From Phytopythium helicoides (taxonomy: Eukaryota > Oomycota > Peronosporomycetes > Pythiales > Pythiaceae), in contig JANFNE010000007.1 in NCBI GenBank assembly GCA_024867545.1, positions 62,001 to 126,000 on the forward strand: DNA of 64,000 nt. The letters run 5' to 3'. Below, piece by piece: positions 42,780-51,725 of this stretch. The notes under the pieces were generated by a model that searched no databases, had not been told where the DNA came from, and saw nothing but the letters and a program-made list of their open reading frames with translations. Every line of letters starts with the position of its first letter. The stretch's first letter is position 1. The translations under genes and the position numbers were made by a program.

Positions 42780-42993
42780 CAGAGGAGTGCAGAACGGGGT
42801 TGTTTAAAACATGTTTTATACAAAGGCGCCGTGGAAAGCGCTATCAGCTCTGTTCGATTTCAATAACCACATTCTGTTCACAATCCTAGACTCTACTTCA
42901 TTGCCCCGGGGCTGGTTTAGGACACTTCAACCGAATGCAGGTAAACATCTTGAAATAACTTGAAGTTCAGAGGCCTTTCCCCACAACTGCAAG

Positions 42994-43014
42994 CTCTCAG
43001 CTTAACGCTGAGAG
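42994..43014. repeat. Terminal hairpin of the 2.3-kb insertion
   Basis: CTCTCAGC (42994-43001), loop TTAAC, GCTGAGAG (43007-43014): a perfect 8-bp stem ending exactly where homology to the right arm resumes. Confidence 0.6.
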
Positions 43015-43354
43015 AATATCTTGATGAAAGGTTTCTGTTGTATTCTAATAGCTACTTATGTGGTGCAATGTGATATGTTAAAATGCAGTATAATTAGTTT
43101 TAAAAGGTTTCTCACTCATCCAGCTGACACATCCCAACATGCACGGCGGGTTCATTGTAGTGGAAGCCGTGTGACTGCGTTGCGGATATGGGATCGTGGA
43201 CCACGTTGACGCTGAAAATGACAGCGTATACAATGCTGTCACTTGAAGCTTTACGTGATCGAGTTTGCGCTAACGCGATCGGTATTGGACTCAAGATACC
43301 ACATCTCAATTCGCAAACTGATCAAGAAGTTGGGACTCCAAGCCAAGCCCTCGA
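43015..43354 (+). promoter_or_regulatory. Original 5' flank of hydrolase copy 4, cut off by the retroelement
   Basis: This stretch matches the reverse complement of about 62726-63010, which lies directly upstream of hydrolase copy 11. It ends ...CCAAGCCCTCGA at the 5-bp target site. It is therefore the former promoter of copy 4, now 5.6 kb from its ATG. Confidence 0.75.
43350..43354. repeat. Target-site duplication (CTCGA), left
   Basis: CTCGA immediately before LTR 43355-43567 and again at 48961-48965 after the other LTR; the uninterrupted site at copy 11 has it once (CCCTCGATCATGG on the minus strand). Confidence 0.9.
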
Positions 43355-43567
43355 TGTCACGTGCTCTGTTAGAAACTTGAGTCCTCGGTGGCTTGAGTTG
43401 GAGAAGAAGAAAAGAAGACTGAGATTGTTAGTTGGGGCGTGCGCGCACATATCCTACCACTACAGCCCTATATAAAGAAATGAAACCTACGCAGTGGATC
43501 GCATGAAGATGCGATCATTGCGATCGTGCGCATGGGGTTGTGCATATCCACGGCTATATCCGTGACA
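43355..43567 (-). repeat. 3' LTR (213 bp)
   Basis: Begins and ends TGTCAC/GTGACA. Contains TATATAAAG (43469-43477, plus strand). Differs from the 5' LTR by single-base changes in AGATTGTTAGTTGG, CACATATCC and CTACCACTAC. The pol stop codon lies inside its first 14 element-sense bases. Confidence 0.95.
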
Positions 43568-46500
43568 CTTCCTCCCTTAGACGCGCATTTGCGCGAGTAT
43601 CGGGTAAATTGTTCGTGTACTGGCGAACGAGACCAAGTACCTGTCGTAAATTTGTCAGTGGCTCCCACGATGGTGCGACTGTCGAATCGAGCCATCTCAC
43701 ATGGAACTGACGAACTCCTTGGCGTTTTCGGTGACCAAAAATCTCGGCCACTAAGTGCCCTTCAGATCCGTCGGCAACAAGAACGGTCGGAATCCGAGTG
43801 ACACGCGAGGGGTCCTCGTCCCGATTGTAAGGACGCAGCCGCGAGACATGATACTCGGGGTGTAAGCGGAGGCCGGGTGGAAGCGTAAGCTTGTACGTGT
43901 CAATACCTGTAACTTCCGCGATTGGATATGGGCCGATAAAGCGTGCCGCAAATTTGCGTTTTCCATCTGTCCCGAGATGCTGAATAGCGAGATTTCGAGT
44001 GTCTAATAGCACGTCGTCACCCACTTTGAACTCGATGTGTGAACGGTTGCGGTCGTAAGATGTGTGCCAACTAAGTTGAGCACTGGCCATTGCATCTTGA
44101 GCCTCGGCCAAAATGGCTTGTTGATGGGTAACGAAAGTTGAGGCTCGGGTCGGTCGTCGGACGTTTATGACGCAGTCCGCTGGTGATCGCGGTAAGTATC
44201 CCAGATCTGCTTCAAACGGTGCCATGCCGATTGAACTGTGGACGCGGGAATTATATGCGAATTCAGCGAGCGGTAAAAGTAGGTCCCAATTGTCGTGGTG
44301 TGGATTGACGAAATGGCGGAGGTACTCGTTCACGAATTTGATAGTGACTTCTGATTGTCCGTCTGTTGATGGCTTGAATGCTGTGCTCAAATCTAAGCGG
44401 GTTCCCTGTAGTGCCATCAGTTTGCGCCAAAACCGAGAGGTAAATTTGCTGTCACGATCGGAGACTATTGTCATTGGCAGACCGTGTAGGCGTTGATAAA
44501 AGGAGTAAAATAGTTCAGCAGTGGTTTCGGCAGAAGCATCGGAGTGAGTCGGGAGAAAATGACCTCGCTTGGTCAATCTGTCGACGATCACCAAAACTGC
44601 ATCATTGCCATCAGCCGTGGTGGGCAGTTGGGTCATAAAGTCCATACTAATCGCTGCCCAGCGCTCGTCTGGAATTTCTAGCGGATGGAGAAGACCTGGT
44701 GATTTGCCGCGCACGTACTTGTGGCGTTGACATAGTTCACACGTTGCGACGTAGTCGCTTACTGCTTTTGCGAGACCTTTCCAGTAATATTTTGCAACCA
44801 TCAGCAGCATCGTCTTTGCCTGGCCTGGATGCCCTCGTGTTGGAGTATCGTGCTCTTCGAAGAGGATTGCGTTGCGTAGAGCGGTATCATTTGGTACACA
44901 TAATCGGCGTTGGGCATCCGTGCGTACTTGAAAGTAGAGTAATCCCTCGCTTAACGTAAACCGGCGTAAGCGCCGACTCGCCTGTGCGTCAGGTTGGCTG
45001 AGGTCCTGGATTATATCGTTGAAGAATGGATCCTGCGCGTAGCCTTCTCGGCAGGCACGTAATATGTCAAGCTGTGGGTGTGTCTGTAGAGAGTAGAGTG
45101 CGCCTTCTTCGGTTGGAGGTGGCCGTGAACTGAGAGATTCTATTAGTGCTGACAGACTGATGGTTCTGCTGGTACCGTCGTTCCAATCCGGTCGGCGGGA
45201 CATTGAATCGGCTATCACGTTTGATGCCCCGGGAATCCATTTAAACATAGGCTGAAAAAGTGCTAGCTCATTCAGCCATCGAGCTAGTCGCTGTGAACAA
45301 GTCTGCTGTTCGAGAATGCTTTGGATTGTCTTGTGATCGGTGTTCACGTAAAATGGGCGGTCAATAAGATATACTTTCCAGGATCGCATTGCGTACAGTG
45401 CAGCCAGTAGTTCTTTTTCGCGGGTTGGATATGATTGCTCTGCGCGAGTGAGTTTGCGGCCGCCGAATGCAATAATGCGCTCGGATCCATTGCTGTCGAG
45501 CTGAAACAAGTAGCCGCCGACAGCAAAATCGGAAGCATCAGTACTAACATGGAACGGCAGCGCAAAGTCAGGATGCGAGAGAATGGGCGTTGATGACAGC
45601 TTGGTCTTGAGTGAATGAAACGCGGATGTGTGCATCTCGTCAAATTGGATAGGATCGCGTGGCGCCTTGTTTTTGATGAGCTCCGTCAGCACGGCGACAT
45701 GGCGTGCAAACCCGTCACAGAATCGCGATACATACACACACGTTCCGAGGAATGATTGGAGTTCGCGTTTGGTTGTTGGTATTGGCCACTCGCGAATGAT
45801 GTTTGCTTTAGCAGGGTCCATTCGAACTCCGTCTCGGCCGATCAAGTCGCCTAGACAGGGGATTTCTGTTGCACAAAACACACACTTTTCGATCTTGATG
45901 AATAGTTGTTCACGTTGGCAACGCTTGAGGACACACTCGAGAGACCCGAGATGCTGCGTTATCGAGTCGGATTCCGTAAATACAAAGAGGTCGTCGAAGT
46001 ATGTTTTGCAAACGTCTTGGAGGTCGGCAAATACCGCTTGGACGAGTCGGTTGAAGCAGGAGGGGCTGCTCGAGATGCCCATCGGTGTTACCAAGTATTC
46101 GAATAGTCCATCCGGTGTTGCAAAAGCTGTGTACGGTATTGAATCCTTCTGCAGCTTCACCTGAAAAAATCCCCACAGGAGATCCATCGCTGAAAAGAGC
46201 CGGCCGCGCGCCATAGCTCGGTATATCTCATCCTTGCGCGGTATTGGATTAGCGGGGACGCGGATTTTGGCGTTTAGACCGCGAAAATCGTGGACAATGC
46301 GCCACTCTCCGGATTGCTTGCGAACACAGAAGGTTGGCGCGCAGTAAGGTGAAGTGTATGGGCGAATAATTCCGGCCTGCCGCATTTCGTGTGTCCAACT
46401 TTGTATTGCTGCTCGTTGTTCGGCTGACAAAGGAAACTGTTTGCGGTGGACAGGGGTCGAGTCGGATACCTCAATGGAGGCGTCCATGCCCTCCCGTCGC

Positions 46501-47384
46501 GTGGGTGGAACGTCGGGCAGTTCAGACCGGAAAACGCTGCTGCGGAAACGCTGCAGAAGAGGAAATACTGGTGTTCCTTCCAGACGACGCCATGCTGCGT
46601 CAGTTTTGGGTTCACTCGACGATTCCGCTATTACAAAACAGAACTCGTTGTCTGGTTCTGTGATGATTTGGGCTAGATTTTTGGCTGAAATGACGCGTGT
46701 AGCTCCATGTGAGCTTATATAATCGTGTCTGCAGTAGTGCTGAATGAGTCGCTCGGCGGTGTCCGAGGTGCTCGGTAAATTTTTTCTTTCCTCGACCGTG
46801 GTGGTGCAATTTTCAGAGTAAGAACTCGGCATGGCTGCGTGAAAAGAGAGTGCTGGAGGGTTTGCTACCGTATCTAGGTCGCCCTGTGGGCGCGGCCGGA
46901 TTGTCTTCGCGGCCCAATCAATTAGTGGATTGACGTTCACGAGCCATGGCATGCCCAGCAGAACGTCGCGTGCCTCAGGGACGTCGAGAACGAATGCGGA
47001 AGATTTGAAAAGTGGGAACCCAGGAAGCTGGAGCGAAATGGAAGCGACTCGGCGAGGAACGACCGAAGTGTGGCCACTGCCGAGACGAATTGTTAGAGGG
47101 CGAGGATAGTTCCTAACCTTGAGGCCAAGAGTCGCCGCAAGCTGTGGCGTTATCGCATTGAACGAAGCGCCGCAGTCCACGAATGCAGAGACTGAATGAC
47201 CCATGAGAGTGCCTGATTGTTCAAGATAGCCATAGATAGAAGTTTTCTGGGGCTCCACGATCGCGTCGTCCTTGCCGTACACAAACCGGTGGTGCTTTCC
47301 AGTGGTGGCTGGCTGTGCGCCGGCGACAAGTTCAGCCGCCGACTCACAGTGCTCGGTGGGGCGCCAGCCCACCGAGCTCTCTAG
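43554..47384 (-). CDS. Retrotransposon Pol polyprotein
   Basis: About 1276 codons from the frameshift point to a stop that lies inside the 3' LTR. The frame has no proper ATG at its head, consistent with expression as a Gag-Pol fusion. Domains in order: aspartic protease (FVDCGASFNAI), reverse transcriptase (YFDDLFVF catalytic block, VYVSRFCDGFA), RNase H (STDASDFAVGGYLF), integrase with His/Cys zinc motif (EEHDTPTRGHPGQ ... CELCQRHK) and catalytic core (AISMDFMTQLP, IVSDRDSKF), and a C-terminal chromodomain (GVRQFHVRWLDSTVAPSWEP). The frame is uninterrupted, so the copy may still be active. Confidence 0.93.
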   Translation of the reverse strand, partial: LESSVGWRPTEHCESAAELVAGAQPATTGKHHRFVYGKDDAIVEPQKTSIYGYLEQSGTLMGHSVSAFVDCGASFNAITPQLAATLGLKVRNYPRPLTIRLGSGHTSVVPRRVASISLQLPGFPLFKSSAFVLDVPEARDVLLGMPWLVNVNPLIDWAAKTIRPRPQGDLDTVANPPALSFHAAMPSSYSENCTTTVEERKNLPSTSDTAERLIQHYCRHDYISSHGATRVISAKNLAQIITEPDNEFCFVIAESSSEPKTDAAWRRLEGTPVFPLLQRFRSSVFRSELPDVPPTRREGMDASIEVSDSTPVHRKQFPLSAEQRAAIQSWTHEMRQAGIIRPYTSPYCAPTFCVRKQSGEWRIVHDFRGLNAKIRVPANPIPRKDEIYRAMARGRLFSAMDLLWGFFQVKLQKDSIPYTAFATPDGLFEYLVTPMGISSSPSCFNRLVQAVFADLQDVCKTYFDDLFVFTESDSITQHLGSLECVLKRCQREQLFIKIEKCVFCATEIPCLGDLIGRDGVRMDPAKANIIREWPIPTTKRELQSFLGTCVYVSRFCDGFARHVAVLTELIKNKAPRDPIQFDEMHTSAFHSLKTKLSSTPILSHPDFALPFHVSTDASDFAVGGYLFQLDSNGSERIIAFGGRKLTRAEQSYPTREKELLAALYAMRSWKVYLIDRPFYVNTDHKTIQSILEQQTCSQRLARWLNELALFQPMFKWIPGASNVIADSMSRRPDWNDGTSRTISLSALIESLSSRPPPTEEGALYSLQTHPQLDILRACREGYAQDPFFNDIIQDLSQPDAQASRRLRRFTLSEGLLYFQVRTDAQRRLCVPNDTALRNAILFEEHDTPTRGHPGQAKTMLLMVAKYYWKGLAKAVSDYVATCELCQRHKYVRGKSPGLLHPLEIPDERWAAISMDFMTQLPTTADGNDAVLVIVDRLTKRGHFLPTHSDASAETTAELFYSFYQRLHGLPMTIVSDRDSKFTSRFWRKLMALQGTRLDLSTAFKPSTDGQSEVTIKFVNEYLRHFVNPHHDNWDLLLPLAEFAYNSRVHSSIGMAPFEADLGYLPRSPADCVINVRRPTRASTFVTHQQAILAEAQDAMASAQLSWHTSYDRNRSHIEFKVGDDVLLDTRNLAIQHLGTDGKRKFAARFIGPYPIAEVTGIDTYKLTLPPGLRLHPEYHVSRLRPYNRDEDPSRVTRIPTVLVADGSEGHLVAEIFGHRKRQGVRQFHVRWLDSTVAPSWEPLTNLRQVLGLVRQYTNNLPDTRANARLREEVSRI
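43568..43578 (-). promoter_or_regulatory. Polypurine tract
   Basis: On the element-sense strand AAGGGAGGAAG abuts the 3' LTR directly, the usual plus-strand primer site. It is also coding (end of Pol). Confidence 0.85.
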
Positions 47385-48589
47385 TTTTTTCGTGCGTCAG
47401 TGTCCTTGTTTGGACACTTTGGCGCAATGTGCCCTTTGACACCGCACTTGTGGCACGTAGGGACGAATCCCGAGCTGCTCCCGGTGCCTGTACCGGAGCT
47501 TGCTGACGGTGCGGACGCATGGCTGTTTTGCCCATTTTGCGCGGTACCCTGGCTCTGAGGGCGGCGATTCGCGGGTTGGCGGTTGTCCTGCCGTATTGCT
47601 GCCGGGCTAGCTTGATGTCCTTGCCGCCTGGGCTGGCGGTGAGCGTCCTCATACCTCTGTGCATGCTCGATCGTCTCTGCGAGGGTGGAGGGAATATTTT
47701 GCGATACGCACGCGCTCGTGTTGGCCCGGAGGTTCTGCTGATAGAGCCAGCGCTTTACCACCTCGGGCAGCTCCAATCCTGACTGTGATAGGAGAACCAT
47801 AAACTTTGCGGTATACTCCTGCTGTGTGCCAGTCACCTGGAGCTCATACATCTTGGACAGCAGCTTAAATTCGAAGTCGCTGTCACGGTAGCGGGCTCTA
47901 ATTTGATGTTTGAATAGCGGCCACGAGCGAGGCATCTCGCCAGCAGCTGTATTGAACTCGCGGTACCATGACATCACGTCATTGCCCAGAAATGGGACGA
48001 CCATGTCGACGAACCGTGAATCATTACTCTCGCGTTCGATTGCAAACGCACTAAAATGCTCCTCGATCTGGAACAGCCAGGTGTCGAGGTCCTCGTCTGC
48101 ACGACCGTGGAATTTTGGCGGGTTTACTTTTTGGATTTGGACACTAGCTCGCGCTTGTTGTTGCATGAACATGTCTCTTTGCAGGTTCATTTGCTGTGCC
48201 ATGAACTGTTGCATACTTTCAAAGCTGGCCTGCATGGATTGTTGCTGCATCGCCATGGTCTGAGCTATCTGGGCCAGCAGCTTATCGGCTGCGGTCGAGG
48301 CCGCGGGGCTCGCAGACGGTGCGGCACCTTGGTGGCCTTGAGGAGCAGGGCCAGTGTTTGACGACATTGCAGGATGTACTCGAGAGTTTAAATTTGTGGT
48401 TGTTGAGGAGGTAGCGCTTGTTGCCGCTCCCGTAATTGTGTTAGTCGTTTGTGATGTGATTGTACAAGGTTCAGTGTTCTCGTTGTCGATCGCCACAATC
48501 TTGCGGGGGCGGTTGTTAGGCGAGAAGACCTCCTCTTCGGAGCGGTACCGTTGCGACTTCTCAGGAGGGGTTGGTGAGCCGGGGTACAT
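47381..48589 (-). CDS. Retrotransposon Gag protein
   Basis: 402 aa from ATG at 48589. The N-terminal third is Thr/Ser/Ala-rich and a Gln/Met-rich helix follows (AMQQQSMQASFESMQQFMAQ). The central capsid-like region (PPKFHGRADEDLDTWLFQIE, MSWYREFNTAAGEMPRSWPL) is typical of Ty3/gypsy Gag. A single CCHC zinc knuckle (CHKCGVKGHIAPKC) lies near the end, preceded by a Ser/Gly-rich spacer. The last sense codons form the frameshift heptamer and the stop follows at once. Confidence 0.93.
   Translation of the reverse strand: MYPGSPTPPEKSQRYRSEEEVFSPNNRPRKIVAIDNENTEPCTITSQTTNTITGAATSATSSTTTNLNSRVHPAMSSNTGPAPQGHQGAAPSASPAASTAADKLLAQIAQTMAMQQQSMQASFESMQQFMAQQMNLQRDMFMQQQARASVQIQKVNPPKFHGRADEDLDTWLFQIEEHFSAFAIERESNDSRFVDMVVPFLGNDVMSWYREFNTAAGEMPRSWPLFKHQIRARYRDSDFEFKLLSKMYELQVTGTQQEYTAKFMVLLSQSGLELPEVVKRWLYQQNLRANTSACVSQNIPSTLAETIEHAQRYEDAHRQPRRQGHQASPAAIRQDNRQPANRRPQSQGTAQNGQNSHASAPSASSGTGTGSSSGFVPTCHKCGVKGHIAPKCPNKDTDARKN
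47384..47390 (-). promoter_or_regulatory. -1 ribosomal frameshift site A AAA AAC
   Basis: In the Gag frame the last codons read CGA AAA AAC TAG. The heptamer A AAA AAC fits X XXY YYZ and a -1 slip continues directly into the open Pol frame (CTA GAG AGC ...). The gag stop codon is the next codon, so only this shift yields Gag-Pol. Confidence 0.8.
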
Positions 48590-48747
48590 TAACCACCCTA
48601 ATACTGGCGGTAGTGAACGGATTCGACCTTGTTGAAGACAACTTCAACGTGTGTCAACTTATCCGCTGAAAAGAATGATTCTGGATACCTAATCAAAAAA
48701 TCTTGTGCCAGAAGTTGCTTGGCAGAGTTTCACTCTAATTTCGAAAT

Positions 48748-48960
48748 TGTCACGTGCTCTGTTAGAAACTTGAGTCCTCGGTGGCTTGAGTTGGAGAAGA
48801 AGAAAAGAAGACTGAGATTGTTTGTTGGGGCGTGCGCGCACACATCCTACCGCTACAGCCCTATATAAAGAAATGAAACCTACGCAGTGGATCGCATGAA
48901 GATGCGATCATTGCGATCGTGCGCATGGGGTTGTGCATATCCACGGCTATATCCGTGACA
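48748..48960 (-). repeat. 5' LTR (213 bp)
   Basis: Promoter LTR of the element (minus-strand sense), with TTTATATAGGG as TATA element in that sense. It lies 7 nt from the ATG of hydrolase copy 4 on the plus strand. Confidence 0.95.
48862..48870 (+). promoter_or_regulatory. Plus-strand TATA box in the LTR (TATATAAAG)
   Basis: Perfect TATAWAAG-type element on the plus strand, about 98 nt before the ATG of hydrolase copy 4. Could allow antisense LTR transcription into the gene. Confidence 0.4.
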
Positions 48961-48965
48961 CTCGA
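48961..48965. repeat. Target-site duplication (CTCGA), right
   Basis: Matches 43350-43354; followed by TC and the ATG of copy 4. Confidence 0.9.
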
Positions 48966-48967
48966 TC

Positions 48968-49944
48968 ATGGCACATGCCACACTGCTGTTCGCCCACGGC
49001 GGAGGATTCTGCAAGGAGACATGGAACCCCATCACTCGCCGTCTGAAAGAGTCTCCGTTGCTACAATCGATCCCGACCGACTTTGAGACGTTCGACTTCC
49101 TCTACCACGGCAGTCGGCGTGATGAGTCCGTGGCGCCAGTGATCGACCTGAGCAACCCGAAATCGCCGCGTGTCCAACACCCCGCGCAGAACATCGTTCG
49201 TTGGAGCTCGGCTCAGGTGCTCGACGAGGTGAAGGCTATCCGCGCCAGGAAGCCCAAGCCACATCCGCTGATCGGTATTGGACATTCGATGGGAGCTGGA
49301 GCACTTTGGAGCATCGAGGTGCAACACCCAGGGACGTTCGACGGACTCGTGCTGTTTGAACCAGTGTTCGGCAACAACATCCCGAATGGTGAGGCGGTCA
49401 CAGACTTTTTGGTCTCCCTCGCACTTCAGCGCGAGTCGTCGTGGTGGGTTTGCTTTCCTCTGCTGTCTTGTTGACATGTGTGGATGAGGGCTCATTGTAA
49501 TGGAGTGTTGCTTGAATCAGGCCGACGCGAGCAGAAGCCGTCGCGCACTTCGAGCAGCTCAAGAACTTCCGGAACTGGGATCGCGAGTCGCTTGCGGCTT
49601 ACTTGGAAGGCGCTCTCGTCGAGGAAGCTGATGGCACTACTGTGCTTACTTGCCACCCTCACATTGAGGCATCGCTGTACTGCCACAAGGTCCTCAACTT
49701 TGAAGCCGATGAGCCGTCGCGCGTCAAGTGCAAAGTGACTGTCCACTACGGCAGCAAAACCAAGATGTTTCACCCGCCATCCGCTCTCGACATGCAAAAG
49801 AAGTGGCCCCATATCTACACGCTACAACCACCTATGGACAACTGCTCGCATGTCATGGTGCTCGAGAATCCGGAGTTGTCGGCGCAGCGCATTGTGGAGG
49901 ATCTCGCGCAACTCGACACTTACAAGCTCCAGTCGAAGATGTAA
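48968..49944 (+). CDS. Alpha/beta-hydrolase copy 4
   Basis: Exons 48968-49443 and 49521-49944, 299 aa; donor GTGGGT, acceptor gaatcag, split Trp codon. Sequence shows ATLLFAHGGGFCKETWNP, Ser ~107 in GIGHSMGAG, LVLFEPVFG and His ~269 in NCSHVMVLENPE. The coding frame is intact although its promoter was displaced by the retroelement ending 7 nt upstream. Its first ~50 residues match copy 11, while the rest of exon 1 matches copies 5 and 10, a mosaic pattern. Exon 2 carries LTCHPHIEASLYC where the other three have LACHPHIEASLCC. Confidence 0.88.
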
Positions 49945-51725
49945 GCATCGACACGAGTAGAGCAGCTGGTTGTTGTTGTTGACGCAATAATGCAGAGAGT
50001 GAAACCTGACGTGTGTGGGAATTGCACATCTCTTGTTGACGGAGTGAAGTGAAGAAGATAAGCGCAAAAAATTGCCATTGTCATGGATTGGAGCTTGCGT
50101 AGTGCACTCCACTGTCGATCGAGGGTCTCACAGGGGATCACTCACCTTGAAGCTTGGTTGACGTGGTGGCACTTGATGTGGTTCAACATGCTGTGTAAAC
50201 TTGAATGTCAGCAGTTCTTCGCGTAGAAATCCTTGGACAACATGAATATCAGGGAGGCTCTGGTCAACGAATGCGATGTTCAATTCTCGTCGGGACCGCT
50301 TGAATAGTGGTTCACGTCACTAAGCATCCATTTGATGACGATGTCACGTAATTTCTGTGGAAATCCAATCGGATCATCCGCTCGTGCGCAAAAACCTGGG
50401 TGATTTATCACACTCACCTGGTCTTGAATTATGCCGATGTGCTGGCTACTCTATCGGAGAGCTTTGAGAGGGCTGTGTAAGCACTTCAGTGCGTTAGCTA
50501 GGAGCCTAATCGATGTACTCGTGTTAGACCAGTATCTGCTCTCTAAAGTTATAGAGTTATAGACCAAATAACACTGAGCCAGACAGAATGAAGGTTGGTT
50601 TCTCTCAAATTTGGCGTTGAGGAAAGAGATGAATCACAAGGAACCAATGATGGTCAAAAGAGAGGCAACCGCCATGGATTGTGGATGGAAAGCAAACTTG
50701 AGAGATCATATGCAACTCCACCGACTAAAGATCAACCTGCAACAAAGAATACTACGACAGAATCAGGGCAACTTGAATCATCAAAACAAATAAACTACAC
50801 AGCGGATCAAACCACAAGACGACCGTGGCTCGGACAGCAACGAGAATGGCAGTAGCAACTCAAAGCACCACACGATAGTAGCTCCGTGCGCATTATCATT
50901 CATGATTCCCATCTAGCTATCTGGTTAGCTTCGGATTATCACTCTTGTGCGGCGACGTCACAGTCTTTAGGAGATTCCACGATAACTCAAACGAACCGAC
51001 CCACATCATCGGCATGCGGCTGGTCGGTGATACAATAGTCTTTACAGGTTACAAATTCGATCAAAGAATTTAAAATCGAACGAAAGTCGAGGCCCGAACT
51101 TGTTGATCGCTTCCGCATCGCCGAAAGCCGATCCGGTTGATGCTTGAGAGCGAATTGGAATGTTCTTGAATCAATTGCTCACTATCCTACCCTGATCCGA
51201 CAGTTCCAAAGACCAGCCGCGTCCCTCGGCTGCGAAAGACCTGGGCGAGCCTGGACAAAAAAATAGCTGACGTCGCGATGCGCTGGGCAAGAGAAACCGG
51301 AGTTTCCCGCTGAAATATATGATTTGGTTGTCGGAGCAATCATTTGACATGATTGTGTAGCAGCCTGCTAAAGGTTGCCACGCACGTCATTACACCAACG
51401 ATCGCTACGTCACACAAACGCAAAGATGACAGATCCTTCGTAAAGCAGCTCAAATCCCATGACAGCTCGACAGCAGGACATACCAGTACACGTCGGGTTC
51501 TGCTTCGATGGACGAGCGCAGTGCATCCATTTACGGCGCTGGAAGTCACGCTATCACCTTGGTGCTTACAGAAACAATTGCAGGGATTGGGATGCTGGCA
51601 TTGAGATGAGCGAAACACCATGGCACCTCAGTCCTCACCGGAGTTGCAGTCTTGGTGAGGAGGTTCAAAATGAGGAGTCCTCATTTCGCAAACTGCTCTA
51701 CAAGACTGCTACCCCAGTTGACATC
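49945..51725. repeat. Spacer of the left arm between copies 4 and 5
   Basis: 1.8 kb, present inverted at 59957-61742 with about 99% identity by eye. Short frames (for example 50611-50793) are conserved only because the whole segment is. The first ~395 nt recur directly after copy 5 (52703-53098). The last ~400 nt form the promoter of copy 5 and are partly shared with copy 9 (57080-57430). Confidence 0.6.

Larger units (their letters stand above)
40714..43014. mobile_element. 2.3-kb insertion in the left arm, absent from the right arm
   Basis: In the right arm the flanking sequences (...GCTACCTTATA and ACATCTTGAAAGG, near 63010-63025) are directly adjacent; here they are separated by 2.3 kb. 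The insert contains a decayed repeat-rich ORF, a 477-bp element with 30-bp terminal inverted repeats, and ends exactly at an 8-bp-stem hairpin. No target duplication beyond 1-3 bp and no transposase gene, so it is either a non-autonomous (possibly rolling-circle) element or a deletion in the other arm. Confidence 0.55.
43355..48960 (-). mobile_element. Full-length Ty3/gypsy chromodomain LTR retrotransposon (chromovirus)
   Basis: 5606 bp, transcribed on the minus strand. It has two 213-bp LTRs with TGTCAC...GTGACA ends, 5-bp CTCGA target duplications, a polypurine tract before the 3' LTR, and intact gag and pol frames linked by a -1 frameshift site. The LTRs differ at three positions I could see (~1.4%), so the insertion is young. 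Domain order protease - reverse transcriptase - RNase H - integrase - chromodomain is that of Ty3/gypsy chromoviruses. No TGG-type primer-binding site directly adjoins the 5' LTR. Confidence 0.93.

Noticed and set aside
43526..43801. Plus-strand ORF crossing the 3' LTR
   Set aside because: Antisense of Pol and LTR; the minus-strand Pol domains are unambiguous.
50221..50340. tRNA-like segment (GATGTTCAATTCTCGTCGGGA), also near 53040, 61400 and 58740
   Set aside because: It resembles a Pol III B box, but the flanking bases do not form a T-arm stem or acceptor stem, and the copies are explained by the segmental duplications.
50611..50793. 60-codon ORF conserved in both inverted-repeat arms (mirror at 60889-61071)
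   Set aside because: Conservation equals that of the surrounding non-coding spacer; no start context, domain or codon bias.
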